Origin: Lamellibrachia columna
Lineage: Eukaryota > Annelida > Polychaeta > Sabellida > Siboglinidae
DNA: 64,000 nucleotides
NCBI GenBank assembly: GCA_963662155.1
Contig: OY759274.1
Location: forward strand, 16,592,439 to 16,656,438
Direction of reading: 5' to 3'
Notes under the pieces: generated by a model
The model's database searches: none
What the model was told of the DNA's origin: nothing
What the model saw: only the letters and a program-made list of their open reading frames with translations
Position numbers and translations under genes: made by a program
Shown: one piece after another, positions 52,092-63,489 of the stretch
Numbering within the stretch: position 1 is the stretch's first letter
Layout of the letters: every line of letters begins with the position of its first letter

Positions 52092-52289
52092 AACAACAAC
52101 AACAACGTCAACAGCAGCAGCAGCAGCAACAACAGCAACAATAGCAACAACAACAGTTGCAATAGTTTTGGCGAAAACAAAAGACATATACCGGCAAATA
52201 CGACGAAGATCACGAATATGATAAAAGCAGAAACGACAAGTTTGTGAAATAAGCTGTCTACAATTTTAATTATTATCACATGTGACTCC

Positions 52290-52530
52290 TAAATTCCGTG
52301 CTGAGCAGTAGACTTAATTATTGCAATTCCCTTTATCATAATATTGCTCTTAAGGACATCTTAAAACTTCAACGTGTGCAAGATTGTTTGGCAAGGGTAG
52401 TTACCCGGTCTCATCGTTTCTCTCACTCATTATCACTTGTTAAATCATTGCATTGGCTCCCTGTCCGATATTGCATTATTTTTAAGATCTGTACAATTAC
52501 CTATCAAGCACTTTCATCCAAGCAACGTGA
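52290..52530 (+). mobile_element. Non-LTR retrotransposon RT C-terminal fragment
   Basis: An open frame encodes SSRLNYCNSLYH, LKLQRVQDCLARVVTR and SLVKSLHWLPVRYCIIFKI, the widely conserved post-catalytic block of animal LINE reverse transcriptases. It is truncated at both ends and runs into the 71-bp array. Confidence 0.85.
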
Positions 52531-52531
52531 G

Positions 52532-53405
52532 GTGGACAGGTCACTTGATGCTGATGAAGGAGGGCACACTACAATAGAAAGAATGGTAAGAAGCCGGTTG
52601 ACGTGGACAGGTCACTTGACGCTGATGGAGGAGGGCACACTACAACAGAAAGAATAGTAAGAAGCCGGTTGACGTGGACAGGTCACTTGACGCTGATGGA
52701 GGAGGGCACACTACAACAGAAAGAATAGTAATAAGCCGGTTGATGTGGAAAGGTCACTTGATGCTGATGGAGGAGGGCACACTACCAAAGAAAGAATAGT
52801 AATAAGCCGGTTGACGTGGACAGGTCACTTGACGCTGATGGAGGAGGGCACACTACAACAGAAAGAATAGTAATAAGCCGGTTGACGTGGACAGGTCACT
52901 TGACGCTGATGGAGGAGGGCACACTACAACAGAAAAAATAGTAAGAAGCCGGCTGACGAGGACAGGTCACTTGACGCTGATGGAGGAGGGCACACTACAA
53001 CAGAAAGAATAGTAATAAGCCGGCTGACGAGGACAGGTCACTTGACGCTGATGGAGGAGGGCACACTACAACAGAAAGAATAGTAATAAGCCGGTTGACG
53101 TGGACAGGTCACTTGACGCTGGTGGAGGAGGGCACACTACCAAAGAAAGAATAGTAATAAGCCGGTTGACGTGGACAGGTCACTTGACGCTGATGGAGGA
53201 GGGCACACTACAACAGAAAGAATAGTAAGAAGCCGGTTGATGTGGAAAGGTCACTTGATGCTGATGGAGGAGGGCACACTACCAAAGAAAGAATAGTAAT
53301 AAGCCGGTTGATGTGGACAGGTCACTTGACGCTGATGGAGAAGGGCACACTACAACAGAAAGAATAGTAAGAAGCCGGTTGATGTGGAAAGGTCACTTGA
53401 TGCTG
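52532..53405 (+). repeat. 71-bp minisatellite carrying a LINE tail motif
   Basis: About 12 copies of a 71-bp unit. Read in one frame the unit encodes a RSRLTWTGHL-like peptide, the R-x-R-L-x-W-x-G-H-V/L motif found near the end of LINE ORF2 proteins. Variants (gtaagaag/gtaataag; acaacag/accaaag) are intermixed. The unit is not a multiple of three, so the array is not a protein-coding repeat. Confidence 0.88.
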
Positions 53406-53467
53406 AAGAAGAAAGAAGAGAAAGAAGAGGAGGATGACAAGTGGAGGCTGCCCATAGGAAGAAATGG

Positions 53468-53469
<2 letters not shown>

Positions 53470-53538
<69 letters not shown>

Positions 53539-53849
53539 CGCACACACGCACACACGCACACACGCACACACGCACACACGCACACACGCACACACGCACA
53601 CACGCACACACGCACACACGCACACACGCACACGCGCACACGCGCACACGCGCACACGCGCACACGCGCACACGCGCACACGCGCACACGCGCACACGCG
53701 CACACGCGCACACGCGCACACGCGCACACGCGCACACGCGCACACGCGCACACGCGCACACGCGCACACGCGCACACGCGCACACGCGCACACGCGCACA
53801 CGCGCACACGCGCACACACGCACACACGCACACACGCACACACGCACAT

Positions 53850-53892
<43 letters not shown>
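53470..53892. repeat. Nested symmetric (CA)/(CACACACG)/(CACACGCG) array
   Basis: About 420 bases of nearly strict pyrimidine-purine alternation. From the outside in: (CA)n, then the octamer CACACACG, then about 23 copies of CACACGCG, then CACACACG, then (CA)n. Frames are artefacts. Confidence 0.95.
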
Positions 53893-54207
53893 ACGGCCCT
53901 TCTATGTCCAAGACCAGTGCTGTGTATATCGACGTTGCTTTATGTAATGTAATTGGGTTGTTATTAGAGAAATATGTACGCACCCACACATGATTGCTAT
54001 AAATGGATGTTGCATACCGAATTGTTATGTCTCCTTTTAGCACACGTCTGCCTCAAGTATTCATTTGAAACTTGCGATGAAGCATTAACGGAGATGGGTA
54101 AACATTTCTTCATCATAATATGGTATCCCTAAATTTAATGTAGATTGTGACAGGATCCGAAGTTAAAAATATACAAATAGTAATAAATTGATATCCTATA
54201 TTTCCAG

Positions 54208-54423
54208 AAGTCAACATGCCACTCCGACTGCTCAAACGGATGGTGTACTCGCGAAGGTACGGGCCAGTGAGAGCCGTACTACAGATCGTCACACTCGCTC
54301 TCCTCTTCTCTCTTGTCTTTGTCATGTACCAACAAGTCAACGTTATGGCTGACGGCGGAATGGCTCCAGCGATCAATCCCCACAACGACGGCGAATCCCT
54401 GAAGCGCCAGCGGAGGGAAAGCG
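54208..54423 (+). CDS. Single coding exon with a type II signal-anchor (partial gene)
   Basis: Preceded by TATTTCCAG (acceptor, exon from 54208), ATG at 54216 (tcaacATG), coding through 54423, then a GTGAGT donor; phase 1. The 69 codons give a basic start (MPLRLLKRMVYSRRYG), a 20-residue hydrophobic segment (VLQIVTLALLFSLVFVMYQQ, about residues 22-41), then a hydrophilic stem ending KRQRRES. This is the layout of a type II Golgi protein such as a glycosyltransferase, but no catalytic exon is visible before 64000. The 5' UTR exon and the remaining exons are not identified. The identity is open. Confidence 0.55.
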
Positions 54424-56700
54424 GTGAGTACCTTTTTAGTTTCACCTCAACAACAACAAAGATACGATGTATTCATATGCAGGTGGGGGGGACTGTGATG
54501 TAGAACAATAAATAGTATCGAATTACTTTTGGTATTTTTATATGTACATAAAAATTATGTATGTAGTGTTCTGCGGCTAAGAACCATATGCACTAAGCAA
54601 CTTCGGAACGCCCGTTAATGACAATATTGGCCTATTGTGAACCGTCTATTTTAATGTCGTGCGGAATCATTGGTACGCTGGTCCGCCCAGTGTAAGTCAC
54701 GTCCGAAGATGGCCAGTATTACGTAACGCACGCCGAAGAGGGGTGGGTTCGTTTTGGTCTAGTGTTTTGCAGTCAGTTGCTTCTAGAAGTTTCGCCCTGA
54801 TGGCGTTTTGACCACTTAAATGTGTCGAGACGACAGGTTGGTGCAGCTGACATTGCGAGATAAATCTGAAATTCGCACACTGGTTACTTGTGTTCATTTG
54901 GGTCACATCGGCTGAGCCAACAAAGCGCGTCACGGTTTACAGATAGCGCTGTATCTTGGCGTGGGGTCTTTCAAACGCGATTTAGACTTCAACTTATGTC
55001 ACAACTGTTGACTTGAACATCGACTCAACACCTCTTGGACATATTTAGCTACGCAGATTTTATCTTGGAAAGCTGAGCCAGAGCCAGATATTCACTATGG
55101 CATGATTAGACAAAGATCCTCTTTCATCATCATATTTATTTCCACAACAACATATTTACATCACTTATACAGTGCATATACCAATGACAAAACAAATTGT
55201 TGAAAAAGGGTAAAAAGAAGTGCAATACTTATAATGTTTACCCTTTTAATTGCTTTTGACATCAATAGATATTTAGAACGAAAGTGCAAGAAAAAAAATT
55301 CAAAGTGCAACAACACTATTTTCATGCAACTAAAACTTTGAACTGTTGCGACGTGGAGTGAATTGTCCAGGCTTGAATGACAGCAGTCCTCTTATCTGTG
55401 AGTCAGGTGTGTAGTTGTTGACTTTGTTTGCCTGCAACTGCTGGCAACAGAAAAGTGGCCAGACCACGGTTACACTTCAGGAAGTTTAGTGCCTAAACAA
55501 TTCGCAAGTTAGCCGATTTCAGTGATTTTGACCAAACTTGTTCGGCACATTGATGACATGGCGTCAGTGTAGGTTATACAGTTTTACAATTTGTGATGTC
55601 TACTTTTCTTCCAATCATGCTAACCATTACAATGACGAAACTTCCTGGTGAACTGTGGCATGCATTCCCTCCCACCAGCAGTATTTGTACATTTCTTCGC
55701 GTGGGCTCTGCACACCGCTCCCTAAGGGTAAAGGCAACACCTTGTATTGTTGGACGTTATAGTGATAGCTATTTATATCGTGCTTGGTGTGCGTGTTACT
55801 GTGCAACTGTTTTTATAAGTAGACGTCAGCGTGTTCACGAGAATCACGAGGTGTATTCTTTCTCGGTCGAATTTTATCGCACGAAGATTGTCAACAAGAC
55901 AATGAATGTTTACTTTGATCGACCGTCGTTGGTATGACACTAATAAACCGTGTCAACTAATAAACTAGGCACATAATGCCAACATTCACAGGTGCGGCTC
56001 AGGGATAACCAGCAATTATGCCACACGCGTCTTAGCATTGTATGGCATTGACATCTATATAATTATAGATAACTAATACGAACAATAATTTTCGGAACAT
56101 GTTCCATCGGGCTTATGCTGTATCGCCTGAAAGTTATGCTAATGTAATACTTGTTTTAAGCTGTACCAAATACAAATAAAAGTATTGAAGCATCAACAAC
56201 ATAATCAACTTCGAATAAAATGAGACGTAATATTTATACTCCATTGTCATTTGCCTGGTATGTCACCAGATTTAGACGTCATGCAATCATTCTTTGTGGT
56301 ATTGTATTCTTGAAGGCGCTTTTTTTAAAGATTTATTTTAACACGGATTACATTTTATTTCAATAAATGTCGCCGAGTGTGTGAGAATATAAATTCGACC
56401 TAGCTGTGTTCTCAATTTAATTCACCTGTAATTAGTTATTAGCTATAAGCATGTTTGGAATGTGAACAGCATGACCACATTATCATTCAACCGTGATCCC
56501 GTGGTTGGCAATTAATGACAGTACAATTGGCTAGTGTATAAGAGTACATATGTCCGGATATCTGATATTTATGTTGGCCAAGCGCCGCGGTCAGATCAAC
56601 GTTGTATAGAAATCGGGGCGCGGCAGCGGTTAACGGGTCAACGGGCGACGCATGACGTGCTGATTGTAAATGAGTTCGGGTATATGGGTGTGTATTCTAT
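54424..56700 (+). other. Probable intron or intergenic DNA
   Basis: If the exon at 54208-54423 is real, this is its downstream intron. No acceptor with a convincing following frame, and no repeat, is recognised. The frame at 55593-55937 has no supporting features. Confidence 0.4.
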
Positions 56701-56894
56701 TAACAAACCGATGCAGCAATTATACTGAAGATATATGTATTCGCCTAATATATGTTATCCTCAACACCGTGTTGTCCCAGGTCAGATACAAAGGCGCGGC
56801 TTTCGGTGTTTGAAAGGCACACATACCTATCTGTCTGTCTGTCGTCTGTCTGTATGTATCTATGTCTATATGCCTGCACTCAAGCACGCATGGA

Positions 56895-56955
56895 ATGCGC
56901 ACGCGCGCGCACGAACTCACGCACTCACGCACGCACGCACGCACGCACGCACCCA
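56895..56955. repeat. (GCAC)n microsatellite
   Basis: Short GCAC/CGCG tract with variants. DNA from 57000 to 58350 shows no recognised gene. Confidence 0.8.
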
Positions 56956-58379
56956 CACCCATTCACCACTTACATACATACGTACACACGCACATACACA
57001 CAAAAGAACATACGCAAGACACGTATATTTACCCACGTTACAATCAGTACACACAATGTTCGTGCATAATTCATTGCCGGATTGTAATCACTGCGTATTG
57101 CCAGATGTTCCGTCCCACGCGTCCAGTAGCTTTTCACATGAAAGATGCCCGTTGATGATACGAAGACACAGTTATTTTAAAACCAGAGGATATAGGGGAC
57201 TGTTGATGGCAATCAGTCGAATTAACGACAACCAGCGATTGGGATGGGTAGTTGTTGGCGAATAGGGAGAAGGCCATGGATATAATGAGACAACTGCGAT
57301 TTCTTTGTGGTTGTCCGGCAACACAGGTCAGGAAAGTCGTTGAAATATGTCGCGTTATTCTTTTTTGTGCCAATAAGCGTGAAGTTAATCTTAGTGTAGT
57401 GTGTACCAACAACAGAATACATCTGTAGACGAGTCATGTTCTCGTTTTAGGGATTAATTAGTGTATAAATGACAGGGATGGCAGGCGGTTAGTCATAACA
57501 CATTGGTGGGAGGTGTGAGGCTGGCCCAAGACAGGTAGAAGGTGCGAGGTGAAATTGATGGGAGGTCGGCGTTGGGCTCTCAAAATTGGCTGGAGTTGGG
57601 AGGTATATATAAAATAGATCTACGTTTCATCTGTGCCATTGTGGTGATTAACTGACCTATCAATAGGCTCGTGGGACACACCGTTGCCATCAACCATTCG
57701 GTCACACACACCGGTCAATGCCCACCCTGTTTGGTCAGTTGCCCGGTCACGGGTCATTGACCATCTGATAGTTACCCCAGTGGTGTATGTTTGTATAGCC
57801 TCTATGTTTGGCAACCTATTACGATCTTGTAGGTAATTTATACAAGTAATCGGATTGTATAAATCTTATGTTGACCGCAGAAAAGAAACGCTGGTGTTTG
57901 GAACAGAGTGAATGTTATATTTGCCATGTGACATACAATACCATCAACATTTAATTATAACTATTGACACGTGACAGTAAGTTCACTACAACCTTTATCA
58001 AGTACATCTACATACTTAAAAGAGAGTTCAGATTACAAGGAACCCATAGCATAAAAGTCACATTCTACACATGAGAAAATAATGCACAACGTTGCAATAA
58101 TTAACACATACTAGCAAACACACTTATCCCCCGAACGGGATAACTTTGGGTTTATGTAAATCGTCCCGTATCGTCTTTCACACTGCCCGACAGTGGCGCC
58201 ACTCAGCGTATCACCACTACCACAAAATCTTGGATAATAAAACGTGCAAATTAGTGCCACATCGCATTTTTAAATCGAAGAAAAACAATTTAGTTCGTAT
58301 AGTATATATTAGTAGTAATGCTGTTTGATTGAAACTATCGCGGTGCTAGCTTTTGCAAATGGAAAGTCATGGAAATATG

Positions 58380-58711
<332 letters not shown>

Positions 58712-58715
<4 letters not shown>

Positions 58716-59176
58716 CGTTATACATTACAATCGCTGGGGCCGTGTATGATGTTATACATTACTATCGCTGGGTCCGCGTGTGATGTTATACATTACTATC
58801 GCTGGGGCCATGTGTGATGTTATACATTACTATCGCTGGGGCCGTGTATGATATTATACATTATTATCGCTGGGGCCGTGTGTGATGTTATACATTACTA
58901 TCGCTGGGTCCGTGTATGATATTATACATTATTATCGCTGGGTCCGTGTATGATGTTGTACATTACTATCGCTGGGTCCGTGTATGATGTTATACATTAC
59001 TATCGCTGGGTCCGTGTATGATGTTATACATTACTATCGCTGGGTCCGTTTGTGATGTTATACATTAATATCGCTGGGTCCGTGTATGATGTTATACATT
59101 ACTATCGCTGGGTCCTTGTGTGATGTTATACATTACTATCGCTGGGACCGTGTATGATGTTATACATTACTATCGC
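58712..59176. repeat. 34-bp minisatellite
   Basis: About 13 copies of a 34-bp unit containing gttatacattactatcgctg. It begins just after the LINE fragment and is unrelated in sequence to the 34-bp array at 30590. Confidence 0.93.
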
Positions 59177-59381
59177 AGTAAAATGCCTATGTGAACATAT
59201 ATTAGTAGCCATCATAGAGTACAAAATAGTGTCACTGTTGAAACATGTCGTCTGTCTTTCACATTCAGAATTATACCTGCATACTCTTCATCATCGTATG
59301 AACATTCACAAAGTTTGTCCGCAACTGCCCCATATAACTCACCCGTAGTCAATCACCGGTTGTACCATCCCTGTCAACAGC

Positions 59382-60356
59382 GGATCCTGGGGGGGTCTTA
59401 GGGGTCAGAAGACTCCCCCAGGCCATGGAGCGGTGGGGGGGGGGGGCTTAGACCCCCATGTACCCGTGGCAAATATTACGGTAAAGGACAACACATATAT
59501 GCCTACATCGGAACTAGTGTCAAGACTGAAGTATTAGCAGCCGGCTAATATTAATTTTTATTATTAACCCTTCTGTAAGTAGAAACACGTGTCGTTCCGT
59601 CCCACCGGTTCGTAAATAGAACGACATAATTGTAAAGAGCAAGGCTTGTGAAGTACTAGTTACATTGATTATTACGTAGTTCTAGAGCTTCTATAAACTT
59701 TACAATACTTTCTGATACTTTCGGATACGGTTCTACGTTGTACCGTTGATTGATGAGGTAGGTCAATCCAGGTCACGTTCCTGTCCTCGGTGTCTTCGGA
59801 GGGTAATTGTCCTCGGGAGGTAATGGATTTCATGTCCTCGGAGTTACGCCCAATTACTTGTCGAGCATTAATCTTATACGTGTACATTAAGACATCTTCG
59901 GGGAGCCCAGACACGTATGTACTTCATAAATAATAATAGCATCTGAGCACCTTGAATCCATGCTTGCTTGTCTGTGTAGGTAGAATCAATAACTGCTGAA
60001 CGGGGCCGATGTTAACTTGATGTTAATGTTCGTGAAACGTCTGCTATAAAGGTAACTAATCAGATGTAGTCAAAAAGCGCAGTAGTAGGAAAACAGTAGG
60101 ACTCAGATCAGGACGATGTGATGTTATATTCTGCCTCGACAGCCAGCAAAGTCGAAGCTGTGTTAACTTAGAGTTTTCACTCTAAGAAGAAATGTGGATG
60201 GAAGGAGACGAACATGTTTAGCAATGATGTAGAGACAAGCTGATTGTGACTCTATCGTGCCTCTGTCTGTTTAATAAACAACGGGTGTCACATTTATAAT
60301 ATGACTACAACTGACTGAGACTCCCCCCGCCAACAAGCCTAGATCCGCCCCTGCTT
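59382..60356. mobile_element. Possible non-autonomous DNA transposon
   Basis: The left end reads cagcggatcctgggggggtc and the reverse complement of the right end reads caggggcggatctagg, an imperfect inverted pair about 970 bases apart. No transposase is recognised inside. Boundaries and target duplication are not certain. Confidence 0.35.
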
Positions 60357-60392
60357 GTAAAATACAGTTTCCGTCCCACCGGTTCGTGAAGT

Positions 60393-60664
60393 AAATTCTT
60401 TCGATGATTCGAACAAAAATATTCATTATTTGATTAAACAAATTGAGCACATTACTTAAGCAGGTCACAGACTACGCATCTAGACATAAATTAACCGGAT
60501 TTGCGATGGGTTCAACCATTTGAGGAAGCAGCTTTAATATATGTTAAAAACATCTTTAATCATCCCACTCACATCATTGATGAGTGTGTGTTCTGTGGTT
60601 AAGGGCACCATCTGTTGGGTGTCTGAAATAATGCCACTAATGAATGTCTAATTGAAGCATATTC
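60393..60664. repeat. About 270-bp direct repeat, left copy
   Basis: Closely similar to 61880-62150, including gaggaagcagctttaatata and cactcacatcattgatgagt. It follows the LINE RT stop (minus sense), so it is probably part of that LINE's 3' region. Confidence 0.85.
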
Positions 60665-61860
60665 CGTGCATGTAGCGGCGTTATACGTTTCACTTGATTG
60701 AACAGGTACAGTCGGTTACGCAGCTTAGAACATAACTTTGTCACGTGTACATTCCGACTTAGGTTGCTGTCAACATGTAATCCAAGCAGCCTGTGCTTCT
60801 TAACTGGTGTCACGACATAATTGTTGCCGCGTACAAAGAAATTCGCATTTGTACATCGCAGTTTTTGTCTAGTGCCTAGTAGCATGCATTCGGTCTTATC
60901 TGCGTTCAGAACCATAAAGTTGGCATCAATCCTTTCGTATCTATAGGCTATGGTGGTTTTGAGTTTGTTGTAAGTGACCGGTTTATATCTGCAATACATT
61001 TGCCGGATGTGTACAGCATGGAATCATCGGCATACATATCAGCACGTATGTCTGATATTTCGAGAATTGAATCGTTCATGAATATGATGAAAAGTATTGA
61101 ACCTTGTGACACACCTATCTTTATCGGAAGCAGGTCTGACAGCACACTGTCGTATTTCACGTACTGAACCTTGTGGCACACCTATCTTTACCGGAAGCGG
61201 GTCTGACAGCACACTGTCGTATTTCACGCACCGATAACGTTCGCCAAGTCAAAACCGAAACCAGGCCAGCTTGTTTTCACGGCAATCACATAGGTTTTAA
61301 TAAAATTAACGCATGGTCAACCAAGTCAAAAGCCTTTCTCAAGTCAACTAACACCATGCCGCATAAGTTGCCTTTGCCAATATTGTTCAGGAAATAGTTT
61401 GTTAACTTAAGCCGGATTGATCGTCTAGTAGTATTTTACAGTGTGTCAGGTAGGCGTACAAATGGTTGTACACGTGCCGTTCTAGGAGTTTCAATAGAAT
61501 TGGTAGTCATGAATTGGTCTATAATTCATGACGTCGTTCGAGTCTCCACTTTTGTATAATGGTCTTTTGTATGTAGTGTTTGCGAAATCACCAGAATAAC
61601 AATTAGATTACTTAATGCTTGTTCGAGCATTAAGTAAAGTGAACATCGAAATGCTGAAAAGTCACGATTTTCACTCTTGGTGAAATTTCGTAACTTTGTC
61701 ATGTGATCGGCGAAAGGATTGAAGTCACGCCTTTGATCGACAATGACTCGAACTGTGTTTACCGCTTTGGATATCGGCGAAAGGATTGAAGTCACGCCTT
61801 TGATCGACAATGACTCGAACTGTGTTTACCGCTTTGGATATCCACTATTTTGATCCTTAC
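60637..61860 (-). mobile_element. Decayed non-LTR retrotransposon RT (second family)
   Basis: On the minus strand, in order and with frame breaks: PLYKSGDSNDVMNYRPI (about 61510-61560), GMVLVDLRKAFDLVDHA (about 61320), IGVPQGS (about 61200 and, duplicated, 61120), ADMYADDSMLY (about 61010-61045), then LNADKTECMLLG and KHRLLGLHVDSNL to a stop at 60637. It differs from the CR1-like family in region 1. Two separate 67-bp tandem duplications (61101/61168 and 61706/61773) break it. Confidence 0.85.
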
Positions 61861-61879
61861 CAGGTCTAACGACTGAAGT

Positions 61880-62150
61880 CAATTCTTTCGATGATTCGAA
61901 CAAAAATATTCATTATTTATTAAACAGATTGCGCACATTACTTAAGCTAGTCACATACTACGCATCTAGACATAAATGAACCGGATTCGCGAAGGGTTCA
62001 ACCATTTGAGGAAGCAGCTTTAATATATGTTAAAAACATCTTTAATCATCCCACTCACATCATTGATGAGTGTGTGTTCTGTGGTTAGGGGCGCCATCTG
62101 TTGGATGTCTGCAATAATGCCACCAATGAGTGTCTAATTGAGGCATATTT
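61880..62150. repeat. About 270-bp direct repeat, right copy
   Basis: Counterpart of 60393-60664 on the far side of the RT segment. It interrupts the LINE body, as the linker region of an ORF2 continues at 62540-63030. Confidence 0.85.
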
Positions 62151-62239
62151 TACGTTGACATTTTCTTCTCAGAATTACAGAGCACCGTGTCTGCAAGCGC
62201 ATTACTCCAGTAACAATGGTTTAGACCACAATTTACAAT

Positions 62240-62340
62240 TTAGTCATTTAGCAGACGCTCTTATCCAGAACGACTTACAACAAGTGCATTCAACCTAAGT
62301 TGGTAAAATAAATACAGGTCGCTATGATAGCAAGCAAGTC
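62240..62340 (+). mobile_element. V-SINE-like 3' segment
   Basis: Contains catttagcagacgctcttat, ccagaacgacttacaa and caagtgcattcaacc. This is closely like the conserved segment of the V-SINE superfamily and related LINE tails well known from bony fishes. I see no tRNA head directly upstream. Confidence 0.7.
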
Positions 62341-62535
62341 TTTTCACAAAAATAGGCACCAGTAACCATTACAGTGCCTGAAAAGAAATTGTTTTAAAGA
62401 ATATTTTTTTTCGGGGGGTGGGGACCAATATTGTTAGGTGATAACCAGGATGCAATGGTCATTTCGAACATGTGGTCGTTGTAGTATTACACTTCGATGC
62501 AATGTTCGCAAAATGTTCATTGAATTTATTGGTCA

Positions 62536-63030
62536 TCATTTTGTTTGCGTGTGATGCCACTGACTGTTAGTTTGTCTCGGTAGAACCGCGCGTGTCGTCG
62601 CCAGTAAAGATTTTATGTGATGCCATATCACGCGTGGATTTGGTATTTGTTGTTCAGGTGACTTGATGTAGAAGTCACGTTTCGCCTTTCGACTTTCATG
62701 ATTAACATGGTTCTTGGCAGTCTTGTGCATCGCCTATGCGCGAGGATCGCTTCAGTGTTTTGTGCGGTCGAACAGGCGATCTCTGGCCATTATTAATCTA
62801 GCCAGATCTGCGTTAAACCAAGGAGGTTGCTTGATAGTTTTGAGACGCCTTTCAACAAATCGGGGCATATTCATTCAGCACAGAAATGTACAACTGCTCG
62901 AATAGGTCCAGCTTTACATCTACGTCGTCCGTCATGTTGATCAATGACTTCCGGCTACTTGGACTTGGTGCAGCGACTTGAATTTGGTGTAGATCATTTA
63001 CAGAAAAACGCGGTATATCAAATAGAATAA
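62536..63030 (-). mobile_element. LINE ORF2 endonuclease-to-RT linker, decayed
   Basis: The minus strand encodes a DDVDVKLDLFEQLYISVLNEYAPI-like stretch, then PPWFNADLARLIMARDRLF, then RKAKRDFYIK and NPRVIWHHIKSLL. This is the typical linker between the endonuclease and reverse transcriptase of LINE ORF2 proteins. It breaks near 62750 and is probably the 5' continuation of the 60637-61860 element. Confidence 0.75.
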
Positions 63031-63059
63031 GTATTACTATTGAATATATATTATACACA

Positions 63060-63489
63060 AACGTATTGTAGACATATATTAGGAAACAGGTTTTGTTAAT
63101 TATTAGTCAGAGGGAGTATTTTAGAGTAAGTTAGTTTCGGATTCTGTCGGGGAATTCAGCGAGCGATAATAGGGTTGTTTACTATTCGAAAATTGAGATA
63201 GCATAGTGAATAGTTTACATTGGCTAATATATATATATATATAAAGTGATCTATTTACTTAAATTACATACATAAGGTAATATCTGACATAGTGGTAGTC
63301 AACGTTTTCGGTAAAAAGGAATTAACAGCAGGATTTTAGCGTAAATTAGTACACACTGACTTCGTTGTTTTGTTACACAGTGTTCTCCGTATTCGCCAGG
63401 TGGCAGGATTTTTAGCCTAAAGTGTTCTTTTGATCACAAAAACAGCCTTATTCAAGGCTAACGTAGCAAACTAATTAAAAATAAATTGT
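63060..63489. other. AT-rich DNA before a LINE ORF1
   Basis: May be the 5' UTR of the LINE beginning at 63490. A short (AT)n lies at 63226-63242. No other feature. Confidence 0.4.
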
